Assembly: GCF_022605725.1 (NCBI RefSeq)
Contig: NC_065552.1
Span: 35,227,879-35,291,878 of the forward strand
Length of the DNA: 64,000 nt
Source of the DNA: Anthonomus grandis grandis
Lineage: Eukaryota; Arthropoda; Insecta; Coleoptera; Curculionidae
Direction: 5' to 3'
The position numbers and the translations under genes are program-made. The notes beneath the pieces are model-generated. The model did not search any database. It was not told the DNA's origin and was given only the letters and a program-made list of their open reading frames with translations. Every line of letters begins with the position of its first letter. Position 1 is the stretch's first letter. Of the stretch, positions 1 through 11,356 are shown in pieces.

Positions 1-664
1 GAATTCACTTAAGATTCACAAGCACACAAATATTCCAAGTTGGTTGAACTACATGGATTCGCAGATGCATCGGAGGCTGCGCATGGTGAATGCGTATATT
101 GGTACTGTTAATAAACATAATAGAGCTCGTGTTTATTAACTATCTTCGGTATTCCTTTAAAAATAAATTCTATTCCAAAATTACTGTGTGCAGCTGTTTT
201 GCTAGCCAAGTTAGTTACTAGTTCCGACTTACCAAAGTTCGCAGTTCATTAACTCTAATATTTAACGGATGTATACTATACCCAGACTCAACCGTTGCTC
301 TTAGAACAGCGCTTCTTATAATTTACAAGTTTTTTTTGAAAATCGTGTGTCTGAGATACAAAAAATGACACATGTGCTAGACTGGAGGCATGTTTCAACC
401 ATATTTATCAACGATCTTTAATTCGGCAGATTTACTGTCTTAAGCGTTAAGTCCAGCTACGCTATTGAATTCCGATTTATGGGTTTAACGGCCCAAACGA
501 TTGCGTTAGTCTTCAAATTCATAGCCTTTAGATATTTCTGTGCATCAACCAAAGAAATTCGAAAAACTGTACAATTCTTTGTTCAAGTCTACACGAAGCT
601 ATTTCCTTTTAAAAGATTCTCGTCATTTACGCGCATAACCGGAGTGACAGCTTACTGTTTACGC
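1..664. other. No gene recognised
   Basis: A+T-rich sequence with only short chance open frames. I see no transposon domain, splice structure or repeat end before the MITE that begins at about 665. Confidence 0.5.
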
Positions 665-1058
665 TTAAGCCTACTATAAGTCCACATTAGTACGTAATTA
701 CGGATACGCCTATCCATGACTTTTATCCCGTCCATGAGAGGTAAGCGTATCCGTAAAATGATGTTATATTTTTACTACTATATTTGGTGTTTACAGTTTT
801 GACCTTCCACAATTGCTTCAACCTATTTTTATGCCTTGATTGTAAAGAGGTTCTCGGATCCCATAGAGGTCACTAAATTAAAAAATATTGTCCTTATTGG
901 CGCAAAGCTCGAAGATAAAACTCTGGTTCTCCTCCATATATACCAGGAAATCTTGGTCTTCCAAAGAATTTTGTCATCTTTCGGGTCTCTTATTGGCTGA
1001 TTGCAATCACGTGGTTCCAACGGATCCGAAATTACGTATCAATATGAATTCAGGCTTA
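665..1058. repeat. MITE-like element with terminal inverted repeats
   Basis: The left end (from 668) and the reverse complement of the right end (to 1055) share a start like GCCTRMWWT, then CCACATT and a long match around TACGTAATTACGGAT. TTA stands at both outer edges, as expected for a 3-bp target duplication. A related, nearly palindromic copy lies at 24973-25128. The right arm matches that copy further inward, through CACGTGATTGC and AGCCAATAAGAGACC; the left arm diverges after about 40 bp. There is no coding capacity. TTA duplications suggest mobilisation by PIF/Harbinger, but this is inference. Confidence 0.7.
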
Positions 1059-1169
1059 CGCTGTTACGCTTAGTAATTTGTTGACATTTGACAAGTAGAA
1101 ACTACGCCATTCATAAAAATGACACGATAAACGCTTCAACGACACACATTGAAGTTGTTTTAAAATTCA

Positions 1170-2050
1170 CTATAAAAATGGCGAAAATGTAGTACAGACG
1201 GTTCGTAAAACTCGAACATTTTTGGGTCGTCGTGAAGCACGTTGTCGGACCGCAATACAGAAATTGACAAAAAAAAACTATTGGGACAACTTAGTGATGT
1301 AAAGAATAAAGTCTGTACACGCCGTTCAAGAACAGCCGAGAATATGGCTGCTGTAGCCAAAGGTGTTAAAGAAAACCCAGGTTTGTCCATTCCTCGTCGT
1401 TCTTTTGTATCAGGCATTCCACAAACGTCATTACATCATATCTTGCATAAAGATTTGAGTCTTAAGACTTATAAAGTTCACTTAGCACAGAACTCAAGCC
1501 GGCCGATCATCAACAACTTCGTGTTTTTGCTGTGTGGCACAATGAGATGCATGAAAATTATCCGAAAAACTACCTTAAGTGATGAGGCCCATTTGCAACA
1601 AGCAAAATAGGATTCGGAAAAGCCTCTTTATCCTTAACGTGTGATTGTTTAAATGTTTAATGCGGTTTATGGTTCGACAAGGTCATTGGGCCTTACTTTT
1701 TTGAAAATAAGTCTGAATCAACAGTTAAAAGAGATGATTAAGGTTTTTCTATGGCTGCAATTAAATAGTATTCATTTGGACAACGTTTACATTCAACAAG
1801 ACGTCGCTACGTGCCACACAAGTAACAAAACCATTGATCTTTAACGGGAAACATTTCCGGATCGTGTTATCTCTCGAAGAGATGATCAGAATTGGCCACC
1901 GAGATCTTATGATTTAACACCTTGCGACCTTTGGGGACACGTAAAATAGAAGGGCTAACAGCCCAATGTCGATTCAAAACCTCAAAGATGGACTTCGTGA
2001 AGCTATCGAGGACATAGGGACAGCTACTTTGCGTTTGTATATATTTTAAA
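1170..2050 (+). pseudogene. Degenerate mariner-like transposase (DD41D type)
   Basis: This is a relic of an IS630/Tc1/mariner transposase, the enzyme that cuts and pastes its own element at TA sites. In order it shows a helix-turn-helix part with RRSRTAENMAAVAKGV (about 1325-1375), the block NPGLSIPRRS, the first catalytic region SDEAHL near 1580, the second QQDVATCHT near 1798, and the third WPPRSYDLTPCD near 1895. The second and third aspartates are separated by 41 residues, in line with the DD41D group rather than classic DD34D mariner. Frameshifts (for example near 1495 and 1610-1650) and stops, one between the last two aspartates near 1844, make it inactive. It resembles the better preserved copy at 19561-20628. 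The family call is firm; the boundaries are not. Confidence 0.8.
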
Positions 2051-2059
2051 TTTAAACCC

Positions 2060-4030
2060 GAGTCTTCAATACCCTTGATAGCCCGGTTGTTACGTGTCAC
2101 TAAAATCACCATTTTCACATACAGGTGTAGACTACGCTGGTTCATTGATGATAAAAAATCAAAATATTATGTCTGCCTCTTTAGCAGCCATCGTTTGTTT
2201 GCTTGAGTAAGGAGAAATATTAGTTCCAAACCATTCAGTAGTTGATGAACGAATAGAGCATGTTTATAAATTGTAAATATCATTTTATTGCACCTTACTC
2301 CCCTCATAAAAAATGTATCTGAAAGGCAGGCATTAAGACTACAAAGTACCATTTAAGCGTATTATTGCTGGAACTCTCTTAACTTTCGGAAGTTTTGACA
2401 CAGTATTTGTGCAAATAGAAAGTGAATACTGAACGCTAGACCATTAGCCCTTATGTTAGCTGACCCAAAATATTTGAAGGTGCTTGCACATTTTTTGATC
2501 AAATGGTCCTTACTTAGTCTGTCTGGGCCGACGTTCAAAATATTCCACTGAATAAGCATACACACTAGGTAAACTAGTCTTAGCACGTGATGATTTGGCT
2601 CCATCATACCAGTGGAGACTTGGTCGTATTGTAAATGTTCATCTTGGACTCATAATATTCTACACAATGTGACTATTAAAATAGAAATTACTAATACAGT
2701 TCTATGGAAATCTATTTTTTCTTACTTCTTCACACACCCGTCCAAATTATGAAATATTGTGGACTTGATCACTTTTGAGGTTAGAAGATTGACTGAATGA
2801 AACAAGGTCGCAAATACCTTATTTGGCACTGCTGCTGACATAATTAAAACACTTTTTGCACTTTTTTAATAGTGTCAAAGTTAAAGGGACAACAAATTTC
2901 TATAGTGAACCACTCATACCCAGAGAAGAAGAATCTCACTTCTCTGGGTATGAGTCGCTCTATAACAAGCAAAAGATCAAAACAAAGCAGCTAGAAATAA
3001 AATTTCTAAGATTCGCATATGGCAAAAACTAGAAAAAGGGCAAACTTTATATGGATTGGGATTGGGACATCACAAAAGAAGATAAGAGGAAAGTAGAGGA
3101 ACCCAATATCTTATGATACATAACTCTCTCATTACTATCTATATTTGAATACAGGGTACTTCAACAAGTTGCCTTGATCATACTTATCAAACTAGTCATA
3201 TACTTTGACAACTGATATCACTTATCTTATCCTACTATACCAGCCCTAAGTATTAAAAAAATAACTAAGTGCATATTTACAGGCAGCAAACAAACAAATT
3301 TTATTTATAATTGATATTTGCAAGGATCCATTATGGAGAGGGACCATCGATGCCTTTGAATTAATCCGGTAAAAAAAATTAAACTTTTCTTAAAACTAGT
3401 CATTTTTAGCTAATAAGGTTATCAAGCCTAATTGGACATTTTCGTTAAAATGTCTGCAATACAGGAGGAACGTAGGATTCTCATTCCCCAGAGACGTTGA
3501 ACAAAAACGAAGCAAAAAGTCTTCGTGGATTGTTAGCGCCGGCTCATAAAACTTTGTAATGTTATCGTCCACCAGACGATGTAAACCGTGAATCATGCCC
3601 CATCGTTGTGAATCGTAAGTCGAGGCAAAATATGCGGAATTTTAATGCCGGATAATTTTCATGAATTTAGTGGCACCCACTACGGTCGTAACTTTTTGGA
3701 CGAGTAATAAAAATGGCACTTAAATCGGGCAATGGCTCGCCATATCGCTATAGTGAAGCAGAAACTCTTTTTGGAAAATACTTAAATAAACTGATAGGTT
3801 TCTCTATTTTTTTTGCTTTTAACTAGAGGTTATTTATATAATAATAACAAAGAGTTATAATGAGTAATTTTTTTTATTGATTTAGCCACATATGTGAAAT
3901 ACAAACTGGCCAACCAAAAGGCAAAAATGATTGCACAAGTCACCATTCCATCCAGTCTTAAGGATTCAAAAAAAGAGTATGATTTTATGTCTATATTAAA
4001 AAGAGTAAATTTGACAACAAAAATCGTATT
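2060..4030. other. No recognisable gene apart from one perfect hairpin
   Basis: About 2 kb of A+T-rich sequence. Short open frames at 2362-2607 and 3396-3596 on the minus strand show no motif I can place. The clear structure is the hairpin at 2912-2955. Confidence 0.4.
2912..2955. repeat. Perfect 17-bp inverted repeat (hairpin)
   Basis: ACTCATACCCAGAGAAG at 2912-2928 is followed by a 10-nt spacer and its exact reverse complement at 2939-2955. No gene is adjacent, and I cannot assign a role. Confidence 0.85.
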
Positions 4031-4034
4031 AATC

Positions 4035-5890
4035 CTATTTAAAAAATATAGTAATTTCAGTTACAAACTCTATAGGTGAACCATTTATGAACAAAGGCAA
4101 TCCTAAATCGAAAAAATATTTACATTTTGTTACTGATCCTACTACCATACATTTAGTCTTTAAAGAATTCAGTTTTAATCTATTTTTACATAACCAATCA
4201 TACAACACATTAAGCTCACTATTTAATATATTTACAATTTCTAAATAATCTTTTCCAGAGACGGATATGAGGGTATCGTCTGCAAATAAGTGTATAAAAC
4301 ATCTATTTAATATCCTATTCAGGTCATTTATATAAAGAATAAACAATAAGGGCCCCAAAACACTTCCTTGGGGTACACCCAGTACACTTTCCTTTTTTTG
4401 AGATACCCTATGTCCTATTTTTGTCCTTTGAAACCTGTCCTTTCGATAATTATCAATCCAACTTAGAGCATAATCATCAATACCATAAAGCCTCATTTTC
4501 TTTAAAAGAATTCTACGATCAATGGTTTCGAACGCACGCTTAAGATCTACGAATACACCAAGAACTATTTCACCATTGTTCATGTTCTCTCTCCAATTTG
4601 TACATACATACTGGATTGCAGATTCGCAGGAATATTGACTTCTGAATCCTGATTGTCCCTCAAACAACAAATGATTTTTCTCAAAATAATCCCTCAATTG
4701 ATTACAAATTATAGTCATTAAGATCTTATCTACAGTTGGTAAAAGATTTACAGGTCTAACCTCCGAAGGAACAGTTGGTTTATTCACTTTGGGGATTGGA
4801 ATTACAACGCTAGTTTTTAGGTCATAAGGTACCTTCCCAGTGAATATTGAAGTGTTAATTAAATATAGTAGAGGATATCAAATTTTTATTTTTACAATTT
4901 TTTTCAACGGTGAAATATTAATTGTTTTAAATTGAGAGAGTTTTGATTTAATATTTAGGTCTGGCGCCTCCCAGTTTCTATCCTCTATACTTTCAGAAAC
5001 TTCATTCAAAGAGTCCAAAAAAAAGTTGTTAAAGTTTTCCTCTAATAAGCCGTTGTAATTTTCGAAATTTAGCTCAGTAAACCGCTCACTGCCCTGCTTT
5101 TTTGTTCCGACTAAGTCCTTTAAAACTCTCCACATTTTTTTACTGTTCCCTTTGCAGTTGTCAATATTTTGTTCGTAGTACCGTTTTTTATTTTTTCTTA
5201 TCACAGATACAACCTTATTTCTATATTTCTTAAAGTTTTCCCAATCTGCTTCCTGTTTTGTAATAGAGAATATTTTATAGGCCTTGTCTCTTTTTTCCTG
5301 TAACTGTTTTACATCTTGATTTATCCACGTCTTTTTAGGATTAATTTTCATTTTTGGTACAGGTTTATCTAAGGCTGTCTGAATGTTAGTGATAAAATCC
5401 GAATAAATAACATCTACATTTACAGAGGTGTAATTCCATGTTTTTCCTATTAGTTTCTCAGCTATATTAGCAATATTATCGTCACTCAGATTTCTGCAGT
5501 AGAAAAGCGATTTTTCTTCTGGCGGTTTCTGTATTTGTATATTTGCCCCAATTATTTCATGGTCACTTATGCTTTGAAAATCCCTTTGAACTTCTTGCAG
5601 ATTAAAATCATTGGTTATTATGTAATCAATAAGAGAAGAAGAAGTTTTTGTTATTCTAGTCTCCTTTGTTACCACTTGTTTAAATCCTGAACTCTGAATG
5701 ATGTTCTTTATTTTTCTTGTGTCACTAGTAGTTTTTAACCAGCATATATTAAAATCTCCTAAAAAAATGGTTCGCTGTCTATGAAACATCACATCATCTA
5801 AGCTATCTTCTAAATACTGGAAAAAGGGAGCTGGGTCTACATTTGGGGATCTATAGCATGCACCAATCATAATATTGTCCCTAAAACTAC
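4035..5890 (-). pseudogene. LINE (CR1/Jockey group): endonuclease C-half and reverse transcriptase
   Basis: This is one 5'-truncated LINE copy read on the minus strand. The upstream part (5890 down to 4878) holds the second half of an AP-type endonuclease, with ACYRSP, LGDFNI and SDHEII, then a basic linker (KKRYYEQNIDNCKGNSKKMW). After a frameshift near 4875 the reverse transcriptase runs to 4035: RPVNLLP, FVDLKRAFETI (the catalytic D of motif A), GVPQGSVLGPLLF, and HLFADDTLI, which carries the catalytic DD. The end of the RT and the 3' tail are missing. Such proteins nick DNA and reverse-transcribe their own RNA into the nick. Assignment to the CR1/Jockey group rather than R1 rests on overall motif style. 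Confidence 0.85.
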
Positions 5891-6201
5891 GCCTAAAAAG
5901 ACGCAAAATTCGGCTAGTGACAGGTCTTTTAACCGGTCACTGGCACTTAAGAAGCCATCTCCATACTATCGGTATTGCGGACAACCCGGAATGCCGATGG
6001 TGCTGCGAGGAGGATGAAACCGTTGACCATGTAGTCGGGTGCGCGCGGCCAGGTTCAAATACTTGGGTAACACTTTCAGTGTACCGAGCGACTTTAAGTC
6101 CTTCAGACCAGAGAGCCTTATCGGTTTCTCTAAGGCCGTTGGGCTCTGGTAACCCCCGGTGGGGCATGACGGGACGAGACCTATATGCACAACTGCCTTG
6201 A
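5885..6201 (+). pseudogene. 3' end of another LINE: RNase H tail and zinc knuckle
   Basis: In the opposite orientation to the neighbouring LINE, this frame shows the end of an R1/LOA-type RNase H region, RLVTGLLTGHWHLRSHLH, followed by a CCHC knuckle with cysteines in CRWC, then histidine in DHVVGC. Everything upstream is absent, and its start abuts the truncated 5' end of the minus-strand LINE at about 5890, so the junction is either a 5' inversion or two insertions side by side. The frame closes with TGA at 6199-6201. Confidence 0.75.
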
Positions 6202-6261
6202 CAGCCCACTGTTTCGTCAATTCAAATCAATTCTACATCTTGTAAATTTAGTATTTGAGAC

Positions 6262-7118
6262 TAGTATTTTTTCCCTCAATTTTCAAACATGCCACTGTAA
6301 CCCCGTTGCATAAATCGGGAGATAAAAAAATTGTTAGTAATTATACACCCATAGCTTAAACCAGTGATCTTTCAAAAATCATAGAGAACTGCATAAAACT
6401 TAGACTTAATAAGTTTTTAGAAAAAAATTATTTTTTTTTACAATTTCAATTTCGATTTAAACCAAATAAAAGTACAGAAGATGCGGTCAATTGTATTTCA
6501 GAACCGATAAAAAAAGTGTTTCGACTGTGACGAGAGGTGCATGGCAATATTTCTGGACCTCAGCAAGGCGTTCGACACTGTGACACATGATATTCTGCTA
6601 AAAAAACTGGAAAATATTGGGATTCGAAGGATCCCTTACAATCTGTTTAAAAGTTACATTAACCAAAGAACACAAAGCACCAAAATAAATGGATGTGTCA
6701 GTTTGCCTAGGTTGGTAGAATATGGTGTGCCACAGGGAACTGTCCTTGGACCGGTATTGTTCTCTATATATGTTAATGAGTTGTTGCAGTTGTTACCTAA
6801 TGTCGGCATGGTGTGTTTTGCAGATGATACCGCAATAATGATTAAGGAAAAGTCTTGGAAGGATGTAAAGACTGTTGCGGAGTCTTCCATGAAGAAAAAT
6901 CAAAACTTGGTTTGCGGTTTAGTTAACACTAAACTCAGAAAAGTCAAGATTTTTATGCTTTTCTATAGATTCAAGAACATCTAGCACATTAAAAGAGATC
7001 ACATTATACGAAAACGATGTGGCATAACTAAATGTTCTTGCACCCTGCAAATAAAAAGGCAGACCAAGGTTAAATATTTAGGTGTTGTATGTATTGACGA
7101 AAACCCTCAATTTATGCA
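6262..7118 (+). pseudogene. LINE reverse transcriptase fragment (CR1/Jockey group)
   Basis: A frame-broken reverse transcriptase. From 6290 there is HKSGDKKIVSNYTPIA, then LSKIIENC and a block ending in KSTEDAVN. The long open frame 6541-6981 carries MAIFLDLSKAFDTV (motif A aspartate), YGVPQGTVLGPVLF and MVCFADDTAIM (catalytic DD). After another shift, CSCTLQIKRQTKVKYLG at about 7035 gives the thumb-proximal motif. Endonuclease and 3' end are missing. A hammerhead-like motif follows 70 bp downstream, but I cannot show that both belong to one element. Confidence 0.85.
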
Positions 7119-7190
7119 AGTAATTTTTAATACCTTTTGTATTTTAACACTTTTTATCTTTATCTTATAAGTTTCCTTGGTTCTCTATAG

Positions 7191-7233
7191 ATCCCTGATG
7201 ATGGACATGTTATATGTCTGAAACATGTAGGAT
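7191..7233 (+). ncRNA. Hammerhead-ribozyme-like motif, minimal type I
   Basis: All core elements are visible: ATCC (stem I, 7191-7194), CTGATGA (7195-7201), one unpaired T, stem II GGACAT/ATGTCT (7203-7208 with 7214-7219, one G-U pair), GAAA (7220-7223), the palindromic stem III CATG (7224-7227), TA (7228-7229) and GGAT (7230-7233), which pairs with ATCC. The predicted cleavage point is after A7229. Very short palindromic stem III is known for hammerheads of Penelope-like elements, which probably act as dimers. The single extra T after CTGATGA is not canonical, and it recurs in the other copies in this window. Activity is untested. Confidence 0.65.
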
Positions 7234-7239
7234 GAATCA

Positions 7240-8007
7240 TTTTTAAATAAATTAGTGGAGGATGACCTCCACTGCAAGTATGGACTACTTCTTCAACTCT
7301 AATAAAAAGCGATTACAATCTACCAGTAAACGATATATATCAACTTACTTACGAGAAAATCAAGGAGAATAATTAAGCAGCAGTTTGCAAGAGTCGGTTC
7401 TTTGGATGACTAATGATTGTTTCAAGGGGGCGAACGGTGCGTAAAGACGGTAAGACACAAAATAAATTATAGGCAACCGCGAGATCGCACCACTGCACGT
7501 CAGACTAGTCCAATTAGTTTGCCGTCGTAATTCAGGTTAATAGATGGCGCACCGATCGTTATTAATTTCTCACCAGACCAATCAAATTAACATTCGAGCG
7601 AGCCGCGGCGGCATAAGTCAGCCTTAATAGGCTGTCACGGAGTTTGAGGAAAGTGAAAGCCATTTTACCGGTTAATTTTCATCAGGGATAATGCAAAAAG
7701 GTCATTTTTTTTTGAAACCATGAAAATCAATCAAATATTCCGCCTTTAAACAAAAAATTGACGTGACCTAGGTAAATGACCTGCGTTTTTATCTTCAAAT
7801 AGCCACCCTAAGTTAAGCACTACTATCATCTTTGATTGATATTAAAATCATTCATTTGGGAACAAAAAGGATGCTTTTTGATGATCGGCAAACTAATTTT
7901 TGACATAATATATGAATTATATCAAAACCAATTGACATTTGAGACTTGATTACATTGATATGACATTACATGGAAGAATCTCAAAATATAATAATGCTAT
8001 CTACTGA
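7240..8007. other. No gene recognised
   Basis: No coding signal or clear repeat between the LINE/hammerhead remnants and the MULE end at 8017. Confidence 0.4.
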
Positions 8008-8016
8008 ACCAGTTCA

Positions 8017-11000
8017 AGCATACGTTAAAATACAAATATGCCCAGCCAATCAGAGAAATTGAGAGTGGAGCAGCACTGCCGATCCTTTCGTGAAAGTTCG
8101 TACGTCAAATTTCGTTGCCGATTAGCTACGGAAATTGAAAATCAAGGCATTGGTTTTGTTTAACTCATAGAGAAATAAATATTAAATTTTAATTATACTT
8201 TTAATTACTCTATGGTTTAACTTAACCTATATTGCAGATTTTATTTGCTTTGCTTGCTTCCTAATAATTGATTTAATTATCAACAATTATATCAACTTTG
8301 CGACTATTTGAGTGAAAATTCATAGTATATAGTGTTGAGTGTTTACTCCATTATCTATACAATCCATATCTGTGCTGGTTTTGGGCTCAAAAACAAACAA
8401 TTTAGTGTTTGAGTTTCATTACCTTTCAATAAACAGTGTTTCTTAGTGCATAATTTCCTTCCACTTAAACCAATATTTGCGTTTATTTGTTGCTGTCTGT
8501 TAGAGAATTATGGCATCACTAAGGTAAGATACATATAATTTTTTTAGTTCTAATTTGAATAATTATTTATTTTGCAGTCAACAAAATGCAATCTGTGAAG
8601 TTTGTAATAAGGAATTTTCAAGCACATCTACCAGAAACAGGCATTGGAAAAAGTTTTACCCTGAATTTGTTGTGAAGGAACAAATAAAACACATTATATG
8701 TCCAATGTGTACTAATGATATCCAGACATTTTCATATTTTAACTGTTTAAACAAACATTTGCTTGATATTCACCATATAACTGTCAAAGAATCAATTTTA
8801 AATTTTAGGAATTTTGAAGAATTCACACCTTGGAGGGCACAAGATAATAGGGAAGTAGATTATGCTTGTCAGACCCGAAACAAGTTTAAGAATGGGGAAG
8901 AACACATATTTTACAATTGCAACAGGAGTGATATCAGGTTGTACAAAGTCTTAGTTATCATTATCAAACATACATAAGTATGTTTTGTTGTGTTTACTTT
9001 TAGGATTTAATAGGGCGTGCAAAGTGAGAAGTCTGGGGGAAGCATTCGCATTTAAGGAACATGTCAACAAGATCAAACTCAAATAGCTATCAGCATAAAA
9101 TTGTAATAGAAGCCCATAACAAAGCCGAAAAAATGAATGGTAAGGTAGAATTTTTGGAATTTGGAAAATTTAAAGTACAAAGTGTTTCGGTAAGTGGTAA
9201 GTTCTATGTTATGTCTTGTCATGAACTATGTGATGAGCAATGTTGCACTGGATACTGTAACATCTGTAAAATATGTTTTCATAAATACAGATGTGAGTGT
9301 CCAGAAAATTCTGTCTAAACAGTACTTTGTAAACATATACATGCTGTAGCCATTTTTGAGCAGAGGAGCGAGTTTGTTGTAGGTTCCCCAACTGTGAGTG
9401 AAGAGGATAATGTTTTGTTTGTTGATCAACCCACAACTAGCCAAATCAATTATCAGGAGGATGTAAACCATTTTACTCAGGAGAGTTCAAAAATGAAAGT
9501 CAATAGTTCTGCAATGGACTTTGAAGAAAATCGAGAAGTAGTTTGAGTAAAATATAAGTTTCATTTTTATTACATCGTTTATACTTATTTTAAGATTGCA
9601 TTGCAAGAGATTTGTAGCTATGGTAGAAGTTTAGATAAAAATGCATTTGCCAGATTTCTGGCTGTAATCAACAAATTTAAAAATAAAGAAGTGGAGGAAG
9701 AAAATTCTCAGGGCATTGAAAAGAAAAGAAAAATTGAAAAACAAATGTACTATCCAAATAAAAAATAAGCTAGATTTCTTTGTGTATTTAATGGCTAGGT
9801 AATATTTGAATTGTAGTTATTTTTTTATGTTTGTATTATAGCTGTGAAGTTAACAAAAATAGGATGTGGTATTTTATATGGTATTTTGTGTTATAATCAA
9901 TATAATATAACTAAGTATATTTTTTGTAAGGTTTTGGTGCAGGTTTCAAATTGTAAATACAAATTTTATGTAAGAGGTCATATACATAACTAGGTATAGT
10001 TTTTGTAAGGCTTAATTTGGTGTAGGTTTCAAATTGTAAAAACAAATTATAAGACGTCATAGGTGTTGGTTTCTTTATAACTATTTTTATATCTTTTATT
10101 TTAAGACTAAAATGTTAGCTTATTTTGTATGTTAATATTCAACTAATCATTTTCTATTACATTTTGTTTGCTATGTTTTTAATATTATTTAGGGTGCAGA
10201 AAAGCTAATTGGATTAACTTGAAATTGGCATCGAACGAGGGGGAAGATCCTCTATGAGTATATATTTATGAATTAAAATGTATACAGAGCAGTAATTTTT
10301 TTCCATGTTACTATTGTATGGAAGTTTGAATGGTTTGGGCTGTATATACATGACGAGCCGAGATGACAAATAAGCTAAAAAAGTGCGAGTCTACATACTA
10401 CATACTATATACCAGATTAATACATTTAGCCTCTTTGCATTTAATTTTAAGGTTGTTGATATTAAAAATACCATAAATTATTATATTTAAATAACAAATA
10501 AATTTATAGATTTTTTATTATTTGAAATAAACAAAGTTAAAATACGTTTTTTTTTTTTGTTTTCTGTTCTTATACTTTGACTTTTTAGTCATATTTACAC
10601 TTTATCAAGCTTTTCCAACCATATATATATATACTTTATATCAATTATCAACCACTAAAGTATAATGTATAGTGGTAGTGGACAATTTAAAATAATACTA
10701 TACTTTCAAATAATTATTGACAATTATTATATTACTAAGGTGCATATTAAAATTATGACACAGAGGTATGTAAAAATGCGAACTTTAAAATGTTCACCAT
10801 ATATTGTTAAAAAATTTAATTGCCATTTATTTTTATTTTCTAACTTTTTTATTTATTCACTCATCCACCTATTAACCAATTAATTTATCAGCTCTACACA
10901 CCAATTCAATTTCGTATCACCCCATTTTTAATATTTATCTAACAATAATAATTAAATAATTCATACATTGCGCTTACACGTACCGCTATACCAAATGATT

Positions 11001-11356
11001 AACAAATTTCGTCAGTAAAAAAGATAATTTGCTATAAAAACCAAATTTGGCAAGTATTTATAAAATATTTTTAAAATAATAATTGATCACACGCTGTAAA
11101 TATTAAAAAAAATCAATAATCCATTTACTAATAATAGCTAAAATATCTTCTTATTAAATGTTTTTAATGCATATTGCACTTTTCTTCATCTAAAATATAT
11201 ACGCATCATAAAAACCTAATTAAATATAAATATGAATAGAAAAACTCTACATACATTGAAAATTTCCTATTTTGAATTTGGCGGTTCGCATACCACGCCC
11301 TCGCGGATGCCGAAGCGCTCTCATTGGCTAGGCATATTTGTATTTTAACGTATGCT
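8017..11356 (+). mobile_element. MULE-type DNA transposon with TIRs and 9-bp TSD (internally deleted)
   Basis: The element begins AGCATACGTTAAAATAC at 8017, and the reverse complement of its other end (11356 inward) begins with the same bases. Identity continues for about 38 bp with two mismatches. Directly outside both ends is the 9-bp sequence ACCAGTTCA (8008-8016 and 11357-11365), a target duplication of the length expected for Mutator-like elements. Inside lies a spliced gene with a zinc-finger start and SWIM-finger end but no DDE core, so this is a deletion derivative. The remaining 1.5 kb (9780-11340) is A+T-rich with no recognisable gene. Confidence 0.88.
8510..9770 (+). pseudogene. 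MULE-family transposase gene lacking its catalytic middle
   Basis: Exon 1 is 14 nt (ATG at 8510 to 8523, donor GTAAGA), and exon 2 starts at 8578 after TTTGCAG. The splice is in frame and gives MASLSQQNAICEVC. Exon 2 (to 8937) has C2H2-type finger cysteines and histidines (CEVC with HWKKF, then CPMC with HLLDIHH) and the block VDYACQTRNKFKNGEEHIFY. Exon 3 starts at 9004 with a one-base frame slip, reads CKVRSLGEAFAFKEHVNKIK, then jumps after about 9085 directly to the C-terminal part with a SWIM finger: CEC at about 9295 and CKHIH at about 9330. The several hundred residues of DDE domain normally between are absent. A stop (TAA 9316-9318) interrupts the SWIM part. A last exon from about 9598 ends in a lysine-rich tail. 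A second copy of the 5' part is at 27645. Confidence 0.75.

Noticed and set aside
479..679. 66-codon open frame on the plus strand
   Set aside because: No domain, codon bias or splice context; it overlaps the start of the MITE.
1867..2145. 92-codon minus-strand frame
   Set aside because: Antisense of the mariner relic; shadow frame.
2167..2607. Possible coding region (minus strand, with FAQILCQNFRKLREFQQ)
   Set aside because: Looked protein-like in composition, but I could not match any family and the frame is short.
3396..3760. Possible transposase fragment on the minus strand
   Set aside because: No catalytic or fold motif could be assigned; similarity impressions were too vague.
5937..6220. 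Minus-strand frames of 84-90 codons
   Set aside because: They are antisense to the RNase H and knuckle fragment, which has the recognisable motif.
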